From: a virus | Length of the DNA stretch: 25,986 nucleotides | Reading direction: 5' to 3' (one strand) | IMG/VR virus record: IMGVR_UViG_3300036719_003134 | Span: 1-25,986 of that record | In this document: positions 12,871 to 19,638 of the stretch, piece by piece | Layout of the letters: each line of letters opens with the position of its first letter | Numbering within the stretch: position 1 is the first letter of the stretch | Made by a program: the position numbers and the translations under genes | Notes under the pieces: model-generated | The model's input: the letters and a program-made list of their open reading frames with translations, nothing else | Database searches by the model: none | Told to the model about the DNA's origin: nothing

Positions 12871-14333
12871 TAGTTTTTAAAAGGTATGTTTACAATATCG
12901 TAATTAAAGTTCTCTTCATTATAAATTTTAATTCGTTCGATTAAGTGATTAAGTGTATAATTTTTTCTTGACTTATAACTGATGTCGTCAGCAATATCGT
13001 ATAGCGTTGCTTTTGTTTTATTGTTTCCTTTTCTTAGGACTCTTCCGATTGATTGGAGGTTTCTGATTCTTGATTTACTAGGGGAAGCAAAGATAACATT
13101 ATGTAAATTTCGGATGTTAACACCAGTAGAAAAAGTGCCGTAAGAAGCAACGATGATTGCATTATTTTCCTTTTCTGTAATTTCTCTTACTTTTTCTCGA
13201 TCTTCAGTATCCACTCCACCATGAACAAAGAAAACATGACGCTCGTCAGTTTTGCTATTATTTATCAATTCATATAATGGTTGTCCGTGACCTTCAACTC
13301 TGGAGAAGAGTATTAGAGTATTTCCTTTAAGGTCAAGAGCAAGATTTTTGATAAATTTATTACGTTTTTCGTGATTAATAATATACTGAACTTCTTCTTC
13401 GAAGTTTTCAAATCGATTTGGAGAATGTTTAAGTAACAAAATATTAATGTCAAGAGTTGCAACGTGACCCTTCTTCATCAACTCATCAGTTTTAATAATC
13501 TTATAAGAAGGTCCAAATAAACCTTCAAGGACCCACTTGTGAGTTTGTGTGCCGTCAAGGGTGCCTGTAAATCCAAAACGATATTTGGCATCGAAAAGTT
13601 TTGTCATTATAGATACTAATGACTTGGATTTGAAATTATGTGCTTCATCACCAACTACCACATTAAATCTTGAAAAATATTGTTTGGGTAGTTTGTAAAT
13701 GGATTGCCAAGTTGTAATAATCACTTGAGATTCAGTTTCTCTTTCCTTTCCAGCATAGATTTTGTGGCAAAATGACCCCACATCCCATCCATAATCTGCA
13801 AAATCTTTATACATCTGCTCTACAAGGGATGTCGTTGGGACGACTATCAGAATATTTTGTTCTTTCTCAACGTAATATCTCACAATTGAATATATCATCA
13901 ACGACTTTCCAGAAGCAGTTGGAGATATCAATAACTTTCTATTATGTCTTAAAGCGTCGTATACTCCCTCAACTTGATAATCGCGGGGAGCATACTTTGA
14001 AATAGAAGTTATATAATCTTTTACACCTTCCTTTGAAATCATTTCATTGACTTCAAAGGGAAGACCATAATACTTATTATCACGAAATTCATAAGTATAT
14101 TCGTGTTGCTCACAAAATCTAATGAGTTTATCTAATAAACCAACATAGATTTCGTGAGTATTGACATTAAACAAATAGATATGTCCGTCCCACCACTTAT
14201 TCTTATAAGCGGGGGCAAACTTTGCATTTGGAACTTCAAATTGAAATGCGTCTCTTAATTCGTAGTAGACGTGCGCTTCTGCTTCAACCTGAAGATATAC
14301 CTCATTCTTTTTTGAGATAATCAAATGAGACAT
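12870..14333 (-). CDS. uvsW: RNA-DNA/DNA helicase UvsW
   Basis: A 487-aa SF2 helicase. An N-terminal domain with FAPAYKNKWWDGHIYLFN near 39-56 is typical of UvsW. The motor has PRDYQ near 116-120, Walker A SPTASGKSL near 137-145, DEAH (GDEAHNFKS), motif III GFTGTLDG, and motif VI QSIGRVLRKG. T4 UvsW is about 500 aa. It unwinds R-loops and branched DNA and drives the switch from origin-initiated to recombination-dependent replication. In T4 it is a late product, and a late-type box precedes it here. The start codon is partly enclosed in a perfect 9-bp hairpin with no clear Shine-Dalgarno. UvsY is encoded just upstream. Confidence 0.93.
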   Translation of the reverse strand: MSHLIISKKNEVYLQVEAEAHVYYELRDAFQFEVPNAKFAPAYKNKWWDGHIYLFNVNTHEIYVGLLDKLIRFCEQHEYTYEFRDNKYYGLPFEVNEMISKEGVKDYITSISKYAPRDYQVEGVYDALRHNRKLLISPTASGKSLMIYSIVRYYVEKEQNILIVVPTTSLVEQMYKDFADYGWDVGSFCHKIYAGKERETESQVIITTWQSIYKLPKQYFSRFNVVVGDEAHNFKSKSLVSIMTKLFDAKYRFGFTGTLDGTQTHKWVLEGLFGPSYKIIKTDELMKKGHVATLDINILLLKHSPNRFENFEEEVQYIINHEKRNKFIKNLALDLKGNTLILFSRVEGHGQPLYELINNSKTDERHVFFVHGGVDTEDREKVREITEKENNAIIVASYGTFSTGVNIRNLHNVIFASPSKSRIRNLQSIGRVLRKGNNKTKATLYDIADDISYKSRKNYTLNHLIERIKIYNEENFNYDIVNIPFKN

Positions 14334-14355
14334 TCATAACGTATCAGTTATGAAT
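14332..14355 (-). promoter_or_regulatory. Perfect hairpin at the uvsW start codon
   Basis: Minus strand ATTCATAAC (14355-14347), loop TGATAC, GTTATGAAT (14340-14332): nine uninterrupted pairs whose 3' arm includes the first two bases of the uvsW ATG (14333-14331). There is no T-run, so it is not a terminator. A late transcript starting near 14349 would lack most of the 5' arm. Confidence 0.6.
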
Positions 14356-14362
14356 ATTTATT
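14355..14362 (-). promoter_or_regulatory. Near-consensus late promoter for uvsW
   Basis: AATAAATA at 14362-14355, one mismatch to TATAAATA, in the 32-nt gap between uvsY and uvsW. The predicted start, six bases downstream, is near 14349, inside the hairpin that covers the uvsW start codon. Confidence 0.5.
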
Positions 14363-14365
14363 TGA

Positions 14366-14797
14366 CTAGTTAAACCCTGCTGTGAACTTCATAAACTCAA
14401 TACTGTTCTTGATTTGATATGTGCGATTCGAAACAGTTTTGATAATCTCTTCAAGAAACTTTAGCATAATATCGTAGTATCTAATTTTGAGTTCAACTTT
14501 ACTCAACTTCTCATCGGCGTCCATATGCCTCTGTAACGCCTCTTTGTCTCTGACTTTATACGGAAACGGTTCTTCCTCATAAACCTCTATAGGTGCCTTT
14601 CCAGAGTAGTAATTGTAGCGTTCAAGTTTGACTCTGTTATATGTGTCTCTTGCCTTTTCACGTAACAACGTAATGGTATTATAAATGGTATAATATTTTG
14701 CGTGAAGTTGGGGAATCTTTAAAGATTCATCGTGCAAATTATCAGGGTCAATGACAGCATCTCTCTGCCACATTTCCTGAATTTCATCAAGTGTCAT
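14366..14797 (-). CDS. uvsY: Recombination mediator UvsY
   Basis: A 143-aa protein. MTLDEIQEMWQRDAVID matches the T4 UvsY opening (MRLEDLQEELKKDVFID). The central YNYYSGK, the LSKVELKIRYYDIMLKFLEEI helix and the C-terminal YQIKNSIEFMKFTAG all align with T4 UvsY (137 aa). UvsY loads the UvsX recombinase onto gp32-coated single-stranded DNA. The ATG overlaps the gp3 stop as TAATG, so a tail gene and a recombination gene share a transcript. Confidence 0.92.
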   Translation of the reverse strand: MTLDEIQEMWQRDAVIDPDNLHDESLKIPQLHAKYYTIYNTITLLREKARDTYNRVKLERYNYYSGKAPIEVYEEEPFPYKVRDKEALQRHMDADEKLSKVELKIRYYDIMLKFLEEIIKTVSNRTYQIKNSIEFMKFTAGFN

Positions 14798-15339
14798 TAT
14801 AGACCTGTAGTAATATCATAGATAGTATACTTGAAAGATGCCTGTGCTGTAAAGTATTGAATATCAGTTTGTGTGGAATCAAAATCTAATGAAGTTAGAG
14901 AAACTGGAAATAAATCCTTAAATTTTACAATTGCAGTGGTATTATAATTGCTGTTTAAAATATAGAGACTTCCATCACTAAATGCTCTTTTAGGATCTGA
15001 TGGTTGAGTCACATCATTTTCAATTGTAAGTAGATCCCTATAGTCTTGAGCACTTTCCGGAAATCCCAATCCAGTAATCCAATCGTGAATTGCCATATAA
15101 TTGCTCATATCTTCATCAACTAAAAATTTTATAGATAAATCTCCATAAGTAATTTTATCTCCGGGAACGTCAATATCCTTTAAATAATTTTGTTGAATCT
15201 CAGTTTGTAAGGTTATTTCTGGAATTCTAGTATTTGTGCAGAAAAAGGAAACTTTTGGTTCTTTTGCTAGAGTGAACTTAAACCCAACGGGAGAGAGATA
15301 ATTTCTATTTGAAATTTGATTTGAAAGAGCATTTGCCAT
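14797..15339 (-). CDS. 3: Tail completion protein gp3 (tail-tube fold)
   Basis: A 180-aa virion protein located after the capsid gene, where cyanomyoviruses carry gp3. T4 gp3 (176 aa) ends the tail tube and stabilises the sheath. The segment TNTRIPEITLQT followed by IDVPGDKITYGDLSIKFLVDED repeats the pattern of the gp19 tube protein in this window (GANLPASNVAPID, LKVAGDRTFESWTVTVIND), with the same G-D-(K/R)-(I/T) turn and following strand. The two are therefore probably distant paralogues of one tube fold. The name gp3 rests on position and size; the fold call rests on the shared pattern. Confidence 0.75.
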   Translation of the reverse strand: MANALSNQISNRNYLSPVGFKFTLAKEPKVSFFCTNTRIPEITLQTEIQQNYLKDIDVPGDKITYGDLSIKFLVDEDMSNYMAIHDWITGLGFPESAQDYRDLLTIENDVTQPSDPKRAFSDGSLYILNSNYNTTAIVKFKDLFPVSLTSLDFDSTQTDIQYFTAQASFKYTIYDITTGL

Positions 15340-15341
15340 TA

Positions 15342-15512
15342 TTACTTCATCGGGATATTAAGAGGTTCTAATCTAAATGGTGTATTGGGAACTGGTTTAG
15401 ATCCTGGTCCAATTTGACCTTTTTTTGCCTTATTCAAGTTCTTTTGAGATTCTTTATCCAAACGAATTACATTTTTGGAAAGATCTTCTTGAAATTGTTG
15501 AAACGATTTCAT
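15342..15512 (-). CDS. 56-aa small protein between gp23 and gp3
   Basis: A short frame starting MKSFQQFQEDLSKNVIRL and ending PFRLEPLNIPMK. It ends 2 nt before the gp3 ATG and starts about 20 nt after the terminator that follows gp23. The MK(S/T)F-x-QF opening is one I recall from several cyanophage structural proteins. The middle is Lys-rich and the end is Pro-rich and extended. It is probably a minor virion or assembly protein, inferred only from its position in the structural block. Confidence 0.6.
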   Translation of the reverse strand: MKSFQQFQEDLSKNVIRLDKESQKNLNKAKKGQIGPGSKPVPNTPFRLEPLNIPMK

Positions 15513-15521
15513 TTTTAATTT

Positions 15522-15529
15522 TATTTAGA
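15522..15529 (-). promoter_or_regulatory. Possible late promoter variant before the 56-aa gene
   Basis: TCTAAATA at 15529-15522 differs from TATAAATA at two positions and directly follows the gp23 terminator. The predicted start would leave only about 4 nt before the ATG, so this is uncertain; leakage through the terminator could serve instead. Confidence 0.3.
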
Positions 15530-15530
15530 T

Positions 15531-15559
15531 AAAAAAAGACCCCCCGTAAGGGAGGTCTT
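15531..15559 (-). terminator. Intrinsic terminator after gp23
   Basis: Minus strand AAGACCTCCC (15559-15550), loop TTAC, GGGGGGTCTT (15545-15536), then more T for a run of seven. Ten pairs with one T-G wobble. It lies about 20 nt beyond the gp23 stop and would set a sharp 3' end for the most abundant structural message. Confidence 0.93.
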
Positions 15560-15578
15560 GAGAATCTGTGAGCATGAC

Positions 15579-16994
15579 TCACATAAGATTTGCGACTTTG
15601 ACTCTTCTGTAGTAAACGTTAGAGTTTGTTGCAATGTTATCAGGTGCTGTAGGAGCAGTAGCGCCCTTCGCAAATGGATTAGCAACGATTCCATAACGAG
15701 TCTTGAATCCAATTTTTGGTTGGAAGGTTTGCTCACCAACTGCACGAACCATCTGGAGAGGAACGTATGGGCAGTAGAAGAGACCGGCATCATAAGGTGA
15801 AGAACCCTTATAACCGACAACGTAGAACTGATTAGCAGCAACGTTTGCCGAATATGGATCGATGTAGACTCTATACTTGCCTTGAAGAACACCAGCGAAG
15901 GTGTTGCCAGTGTCATCAACGTTCAAGTTGGCGTTGAGTGCAGGGGTGTAATCAAGAACACCTGCCATAGTGAGTGCCGAAGCAACGTCAGCAGAGCAGA
16001 GGATCATGTTACCCTTCCCTCTACGAGTTTGCTGTGCAATTGCGTTAGCATCACGCTCGATTTGGAAGATAAGACCCTTGAACTTCTCAACCGACCAACG
16101 ACCGTTGGAGTCAACGTCAAGGTCAAAAGTACCAGCGGTAGCGGTGTTAACCTGAGCACCAGGAACAGCAACCTTATAAACGGTACGAATGATCTCTCTG
16201 TTGATTTCGGCAAGAATCTCAGTGCTGAGGATGTTAGCAAGCTCAGCTTCTGCATTCAGACCGTGAATTGCCTTCAGGTCTTGTGCAAGTTCGAGTGAAT
16301 ACTCAGCTTTCAGAGCACGTGACTTAGCAGTAACGGTGAGTTTCTCAATTGAGAAAGCCATCTCGTTAAAGTAATTGCTAGCTCCGTCACCAAGTGCTTC
16401 AGAATTGCCAGTTGTCATACCTTCGCCAACGTTGTACTGGTTAGCACCGGTAGCAGCGTTATTTGCTTGGTTTGAAACATCAAGAATTGAAGGATTGGTT
16501 CCGCCTTGAGCAGTGGTACCTAAACCAACAGTTCCATCAATAAATCCAGCAGTAAGATTACGGCTGTTATTTTGACCAGAGAATGCCGAATCTACTTCGT
16601 TGTAGAAAGTTTCAGTTCCACTCTGGCTGCTATAGCGTGAACGCATTGCGAAGATAAGTCCAGTAGGACCATTCATTGGTTGAACGCCACAAAGATCATA
16701 AGCGATCAGATTGGGCATTGAACGTCTGATCAGTGAGATCAGAACTGGGTCGAAACCTGCAACAGGAGAACCCGTTGTGTTTGATGCACTACCGCCAAAA
16801 CCACCGGTACCGGCAGAGTTGGTTGGGGATGCTTCGCTAAGGAAAGAACGCTCTTCACGAAGTTCTCTCTCTTGGTTTTCTAGCAGGATTGCAGTTACCG
16901 CTCTACGATGTGAATCTTTGATTTGATCCATCCCTTGATAATCAAGGATCGGTGCCCACTTCTCCTGCAGATATTCGTTGTTGTACATCTGCAT
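15579..16994 (-). CDS. 23: Major capsid protein gp23
   Basis: A 471-aa HK97-fold major capsid protein. The segment RRSMPNLIAYDLCGVQPMNG followed by PTGLIFAMRSRY is the T4 gp23 signature. T4 gp23 is 521 aa and is cut by gp21 after Glu65 in the context FLTE|A; here FLSE|A at 51-55 predicts cleavage after Glu54, removing a charged delta domain. The start at 16994 is chosen because AGAGGT at 17008-17003 lies 8 nt upstream. A near-perfect late box precedes it and a strong terminator follows. Expression is expected late and high. Confidence 0.97.
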   Translation of the reverse strand: MQMYNNEYLQEKWAPILDYQGMDQIKDSHRRAVTAILLENQERELREERSFLSEASPTNSAGTGGFGGSASNTTGSPVAGFDPVLISLIRRSMPNLIAYDLCGVQPMNGPTGLIFAMRSRYSSQSGTETFYNEVDSAFSGQNNSRNLTAGFIDGTVGLGTTAQGGTNPSILDVSNQANNAATGANQYNVGEGMTTGNSEALGDGASNYFNEMAFSIEKLTVTAKSRALKAEYSLELAQDLKAIHGLNAEAELANILSTEILAEINREIIRTVYKVAVPGAQVNTATAGTFDLDVDSNGRWSVEKFKGLIFQIERDANAIAQQTRRGKGNMILCSADVASALTMAGVLDYTPALNANLNVDDTGNTFAGVLQGKYRVYIDPYSANVAANQFYVVGYKGSSPYDAGLFYCPYVPLQMVRAVGEQTFQPKIGFKTRYGIVANPFAKGATAPTAPDNIATNSNVYYRRVKVANLM

Positions 16995-17025
16995 TGAATT
17001 TTACCTCTTTAAAAAAGTTTTGTTT

Positions 17026-17033
17026 GATTTATA
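17026..17033 (-). promoter_or_regulatory. Late promoter for gp23
   Basis: TATAAATC at 17033-17026, one mismatch to the T4 late box, in the 48-nt gap between gp22 and gp23. The expected start near 17020 gives a leader of about 26 nt containing the AGAGGT ribosome binding site. Confidence 0.65.
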
Positions 17034-17042
17034 ATTTAAAAA

Positions 17043-18218
17043 TCACTTGTTAGCGACTCTACTGAGAGTCTGAAGATATGCTTCCATAATTGGTGAAACT
17101 GAATTTTCAGTTCCTTCATATGAAACTTCTTCTGATAAGTTCTCAGAGATACCTCTTTGAGTACCAGTATTTGTTGGGAAATATGATTCCCTCAGGGTTA
17201 CCAGTTTCTCACGATAGTTTTCTTCACCATCAAACTCAACATTTTCGGCAAGAGAAGCGAGTTTGTCCTTCTGAGAAAGTGCAAGACCCTCAGCGACATC
17301 TGCAAAAATTACATCAGCAACTGACTCTGCTAATCTTCTATTAAGAGCAACATTTCTTTCAATTTGCTCGTTGAGTTTTCCTTCCATTTCATCAAGTTTA
17401 TCTACCATACTCTCGATTACATCATATCTATCTTCAGGAATTGTTACATAATGATCTTCAAAAAGACTCTTCATTCCTTGTAGGAATGATTCGGTCATTT
17501 CAGTCTTAAGACCGTGCTCAACTGCGAGTGCATTCTCTTGAATCCACTCATCAGCAACATACTCAAGATAAGAATCTACACGTTCGGTGAGTTCTTGCTT
17601 AATAAATTCAACTTCTTCAACTAAAGCATTTTCATAAGTTTGTTGAAGTTCTTCTTTAATTTCAGAAACTTTTGAACGAATGGCAGCTTCGAAGATAGTG
17701 CGTGCTTTTTCTTGAAATTCTTCCGAAAGTTCCTCACCTTCGAGAAGAGCATTGACATCTTCTTCAATGTCAAACTCTTCCTTCATTTCATCCTCTTCAT
17801 CTTCGTCCTCATCTTCATCTTCTTCATCATCTTCATCTTTTTCCTCTTTCTTCTTCTTTTTAGAAGATTCTTCAGCAACTACTTCTTCATCTTCGTCGAG
17901 TTCTTCTTCATCGACAAGATCATCATCTTCCTCAACTTCTTCCTTTGCCATAGTATGCATTGGTTCAGCAGCAGCTGCCTTAGCATTAACTACGTTCTTT
18001 ACTTGAGCAAGAGTTGCTCCAGGAGTTTTAAGTGTTGCAGAATCATCGTCTGGACGATAATTTTCTGGGGTAGGACCGCCTAAATCTTCCCAACTACCAG
18101 TTTGTCCTGGAATCATAACTCCAGAAGCATTTTGGGCAATGGTGCTCATTGGCTCGGCAGGTGCAGCCCCTTTGGTTACTACGTTTTCCATTTCTTGTAA
18201 ATTGCTACCAACGGACAT
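17043..18218 (-). CDS. 22: Prohead scaffold core protein gp22, enlarged and very acidic
   Basis: A 391-aa assembly scaffold; T4 gp22 is 269 aa. Residues 160-390 are long helices with coiled-coil character (VDKLDEMEGKLNEQIERN, KVSEIKEELQQTYENAL), as expected of the core that gp23 assembles around and gp21 later degrades. The extra N-terminal 155 residues contain two copies of a short motif (NVVTKGAAPAEPMSTIAQ at 12-29 and NVVNAKAAAAEPMHTMAK at 75-92) and then an Asp/Glu tract with one Lys cluster at about 93-156. Identification rests on position between gp21 and gp23 plus the acidic helical composition. Late promoter boxes lie just upstream. Confidence 0.85.
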   Translation of the reverse strand: MSVGSNLQEMENVVTKGAAPAEPMSTIAQNASGVMIPGQTGSWEDLGGPTPENYRPDDDSATLKTPGATLAQVKNVVNAKAAAAEPMHTMAKEEVEEDDDLVDEEELDEDEEVVAEESSKKKKKEEKDEDDEEDEDEDEDEEDEMKEEFDIEEDVNALLEGEELSEEFQEKARTIFEAAIRSKVSEIKEELQQTYENALVEEVEFIKQELTERVDSYLEYVADEWIQENALAVEHGLKTEMTESFLQGMKSLFEDHYVTIPEDRYDVIESMVDKLDEMEGKLNEQIERNVALNRRLAESVADVIFADVAEGLALSQKDKLASLAENVEFDGEENYREKLVTLRESYFPTNTGTQRGISENLSEEVSYEGTENSVSPIMEAYLQTLSRVANK

Positions 18219-18245
18219 TTGTTTTAGATTCTTGTATATAATCTA

Positions 18246-18257
18246 TATTTATTTATA
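18246..18257 (-). promoter_or_regulatory. Overlapping late promoter boxes for gp22
   Basis: TATAAATA at 18257-18250 is followed in overlap by AATAAATA at 18253-18246. Expected starts are near 18244 or 18240, in the 41-nt gap between gp21 and gp22. Confidence 0.7.
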
Positions 18258-18259
18258 AT

Positions 18260-18910
18260 TTAAAGATTTGAAAGAAATTCGTTGAATAGATTCAACTTAT
18301 GTTCTTCCAATTTTTTTTGATTAACAAGAGTATTAATTTTTCTTTGAGTTTGTTCTGCAAGTTTTTCACGAAGAATTCCACCTTCCCAAACCCACTCTTT
18401 ACCTTCCATAATTCCCTGAACAAATGCATCAGGAGCAGAAGGATCGGCAACGATATCAGCAGCAGTTGCAAGCATGAAATCTTCGCCAACAATTTTATGA
18501 CCTTCATTAGTCATTTTGAGTGAACCAACACCACGAGAAGAAACACCAAGACAAACTCCTTCACTAATGAGAGACTTTGCAATCTTACCCATTGGGGTTT
18601 CGAGAAGTTGTGCTTTACCTTTAAAATTAGTTCCTTCTGCAGTAAGGGAAACAATCTTGTGAGAAACACGATCAAGATTGACAGTAGGACCATCAGGGTG
18701 ACCGAGTTCTCCAAGAGCACGACCTTTATTGACAAATGCTTCCGTATATCTCTTTACCTCACGGGAAAGAGTTTCCATTGGATACATTCTTCCATTGCGA
18801 TTGCAAATATCACCTTGAAGGAAAATACCTTCAATAAACATTTTTTTATTGGAACCTTTTCCTTCAGTAATAAATTCTACTTTTTGAATTTCTTCTGTGA
18901 TGAGTTTCAT
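18260..18910 (-). CDS. 21: Prohead core protease gp21
   Basis: A 216-aa serine protease of the assemblin-like prohead protease family. MFIEGIFLQGDICNRNGRMYP near 24-44, RALGELGHPDG with His71, and LGVSSRGVGS with candidate catalytic Ser124 all align with T4 gp21 (212 aa; YIEGIFMQAEVVNRNKRLYP, ALGELNHP, GVSSRGLGS). It cuts scaffold and gp23 at (L/I)-x-E sites; such a site is visible in gp23 here. The ATG comes directly after the stop of the 175-aa gene. Confidence 0.95.
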   Translation of the reverse strand: MKLITEEIQKVEFITEGKGSNKKMFIEGIFLQGDICNRNGRMYPMETLSREVKRYTEAFVNKGRALGELGHPDGPTVNLDRVSHKIVSLTAEGTNFKGKAQLLETPMGKIAKSLISEGVCLGVSSRGVGSLKMTNEGHKIVGEDFMLATAADIVADPSAPDAFVQGIMEGKEWVWEGGILREKLAEQTQRKINTLVNQKKLEEHKLNLFNEFLSNL

Positions 18911-18911
18911 T

Positions 18912-19439
18912 TTATTCGGAAACTAATTGAACTACTTCTGTAATACTTAAATTTGTTGAATTACTGTCTGCAAGAGCTGAAACTTTTACACTTCTGGATA
19001 AAGTAGATCCTGTAGCAGTAATTATCCCGACTATTGCTGAAGTATTGGCAGCAATAGTAACTGTTTCATCAGTAGTTGCAGTTACTAACTGATGAACTGT
19101 ATTGATTCCCGAAGGTTGAGCATTTTCAATTGTTACATAATCTCCAACCAAAAATGGATTACCTGCATTATTATTAAAAGTGATTACCGTCGATGTCCCT
19201 GTGGTAATTCCAACAATCTGCTGTTTTGCAATTCTTTCTTTCAATACCTCATTTCCATAAGGTGAAATATAAAAAGAATTTGTAGTCGCAACTGGATTTC
19301 CGCCAGTTTCCACATATACTGCAGTTAATCCTGCAGCAACTCTAATGTAACCACTTTTTAATGCAATAGGATTACTAGTTGCTGCTACAGAAACTGTAGG
19401 AGAGATTCTATTTACATTTTGAACAACTTTTATTGCCAT
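18912..19439 (-). CDS. Beta-rich 175-aa protein between gp20 and gp21, probable virion protein
   Basis: An almost entirely beta-strand protein, rich in Val, Thr, Ala and Ile, with turns such as VGITTGTSTVITFNN and VGIITATG. The middle GNPFLVGDYVTIENAQPSGI reads like a small beta-sandwich common in cyanophage capsid-decoration, tail and fibre proteins. It occupies the T4 gene 68 position but is not similar in character to the acidic helical core proteins gp67 and gp68. Its ATG overlaps the stop of the 55-aa gene as TAATG. Structural role is inferred from composition and location in the late block. Confidence 0.7.
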   Translation of the reverse strand: MAIKVVQNVNRISPTVSVAATSNPIALKSGYIRVAAGLTAVYVETGGNPVATTNSFYISPYGNEVLKERIAKQQIVGITTGTSTVITFNNNAGNPFLVGDYVTIENAQPSGINTVHQLVTATTDETVTIAANTSAIVGIITATGSTLSRSVKVSALADSNSTNLSITEVVQLVSE

Positions 19440-19606
19440 TATTCATTATCTCCAGTAGAATCATTTTCACCGAACATCATTGAAGCAATCTGTGGTCGAG
19501 CAGAATCTACTCTGTCGGCAGATTTTGCATATAGCAATTCTTTAATTTTATCGGAAACATCTGCTGCAGATCCATCAGATGCAATCAAGTCGATAAGTTC
19601 TTCCAT
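19439..19606 (-). CDS. 55-aa gp67-position prohead core protein
   Basis: A small acidic protein starting MEELIDLIASDGSAADV and ending NDSTGDNE. It lies between gp20 and gp21, where T4 carries gene 67 (80 aa, acidic prohead core protein). The first 35 residues form an amphipathic helix-turn-helix (EELIDLIAS, VSDKIKELLYAKSADRV) like small phage capsid-assembly peptides. A perfect late box lies 25 nt upstream. Equivalence to gp67 is by position and acidity only. Confidence 0.6.
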   Translation of the reverse strand: MEELIDLIASDGSAADVSDKIKELLYAKSADRVDSARPQIASMMFGENDSTGDNE

Positions 19607-19630
19607 AAATTTATTTTATTATTATAGGAC

Positions 19631-19638
19631 TATTTATA
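19631..19638 (-). promoter_or_regulatory. Late promoter for the gp67-like, 175-aa and gp21 genes
   Basis: A perfect TATAAATA followed by G at 19638-19631, overlapping the last codons of gp20. The expected start near 19625 leaves an A/T-only leader of about 18 nt. Confidence 0.7.

Noticed and set aside
17752-18006. A serine-rich plus-strand frame opposite gp22
   Set aside because: It is the complement of the Asp/Glu repeat codons of gp22, not a gene.
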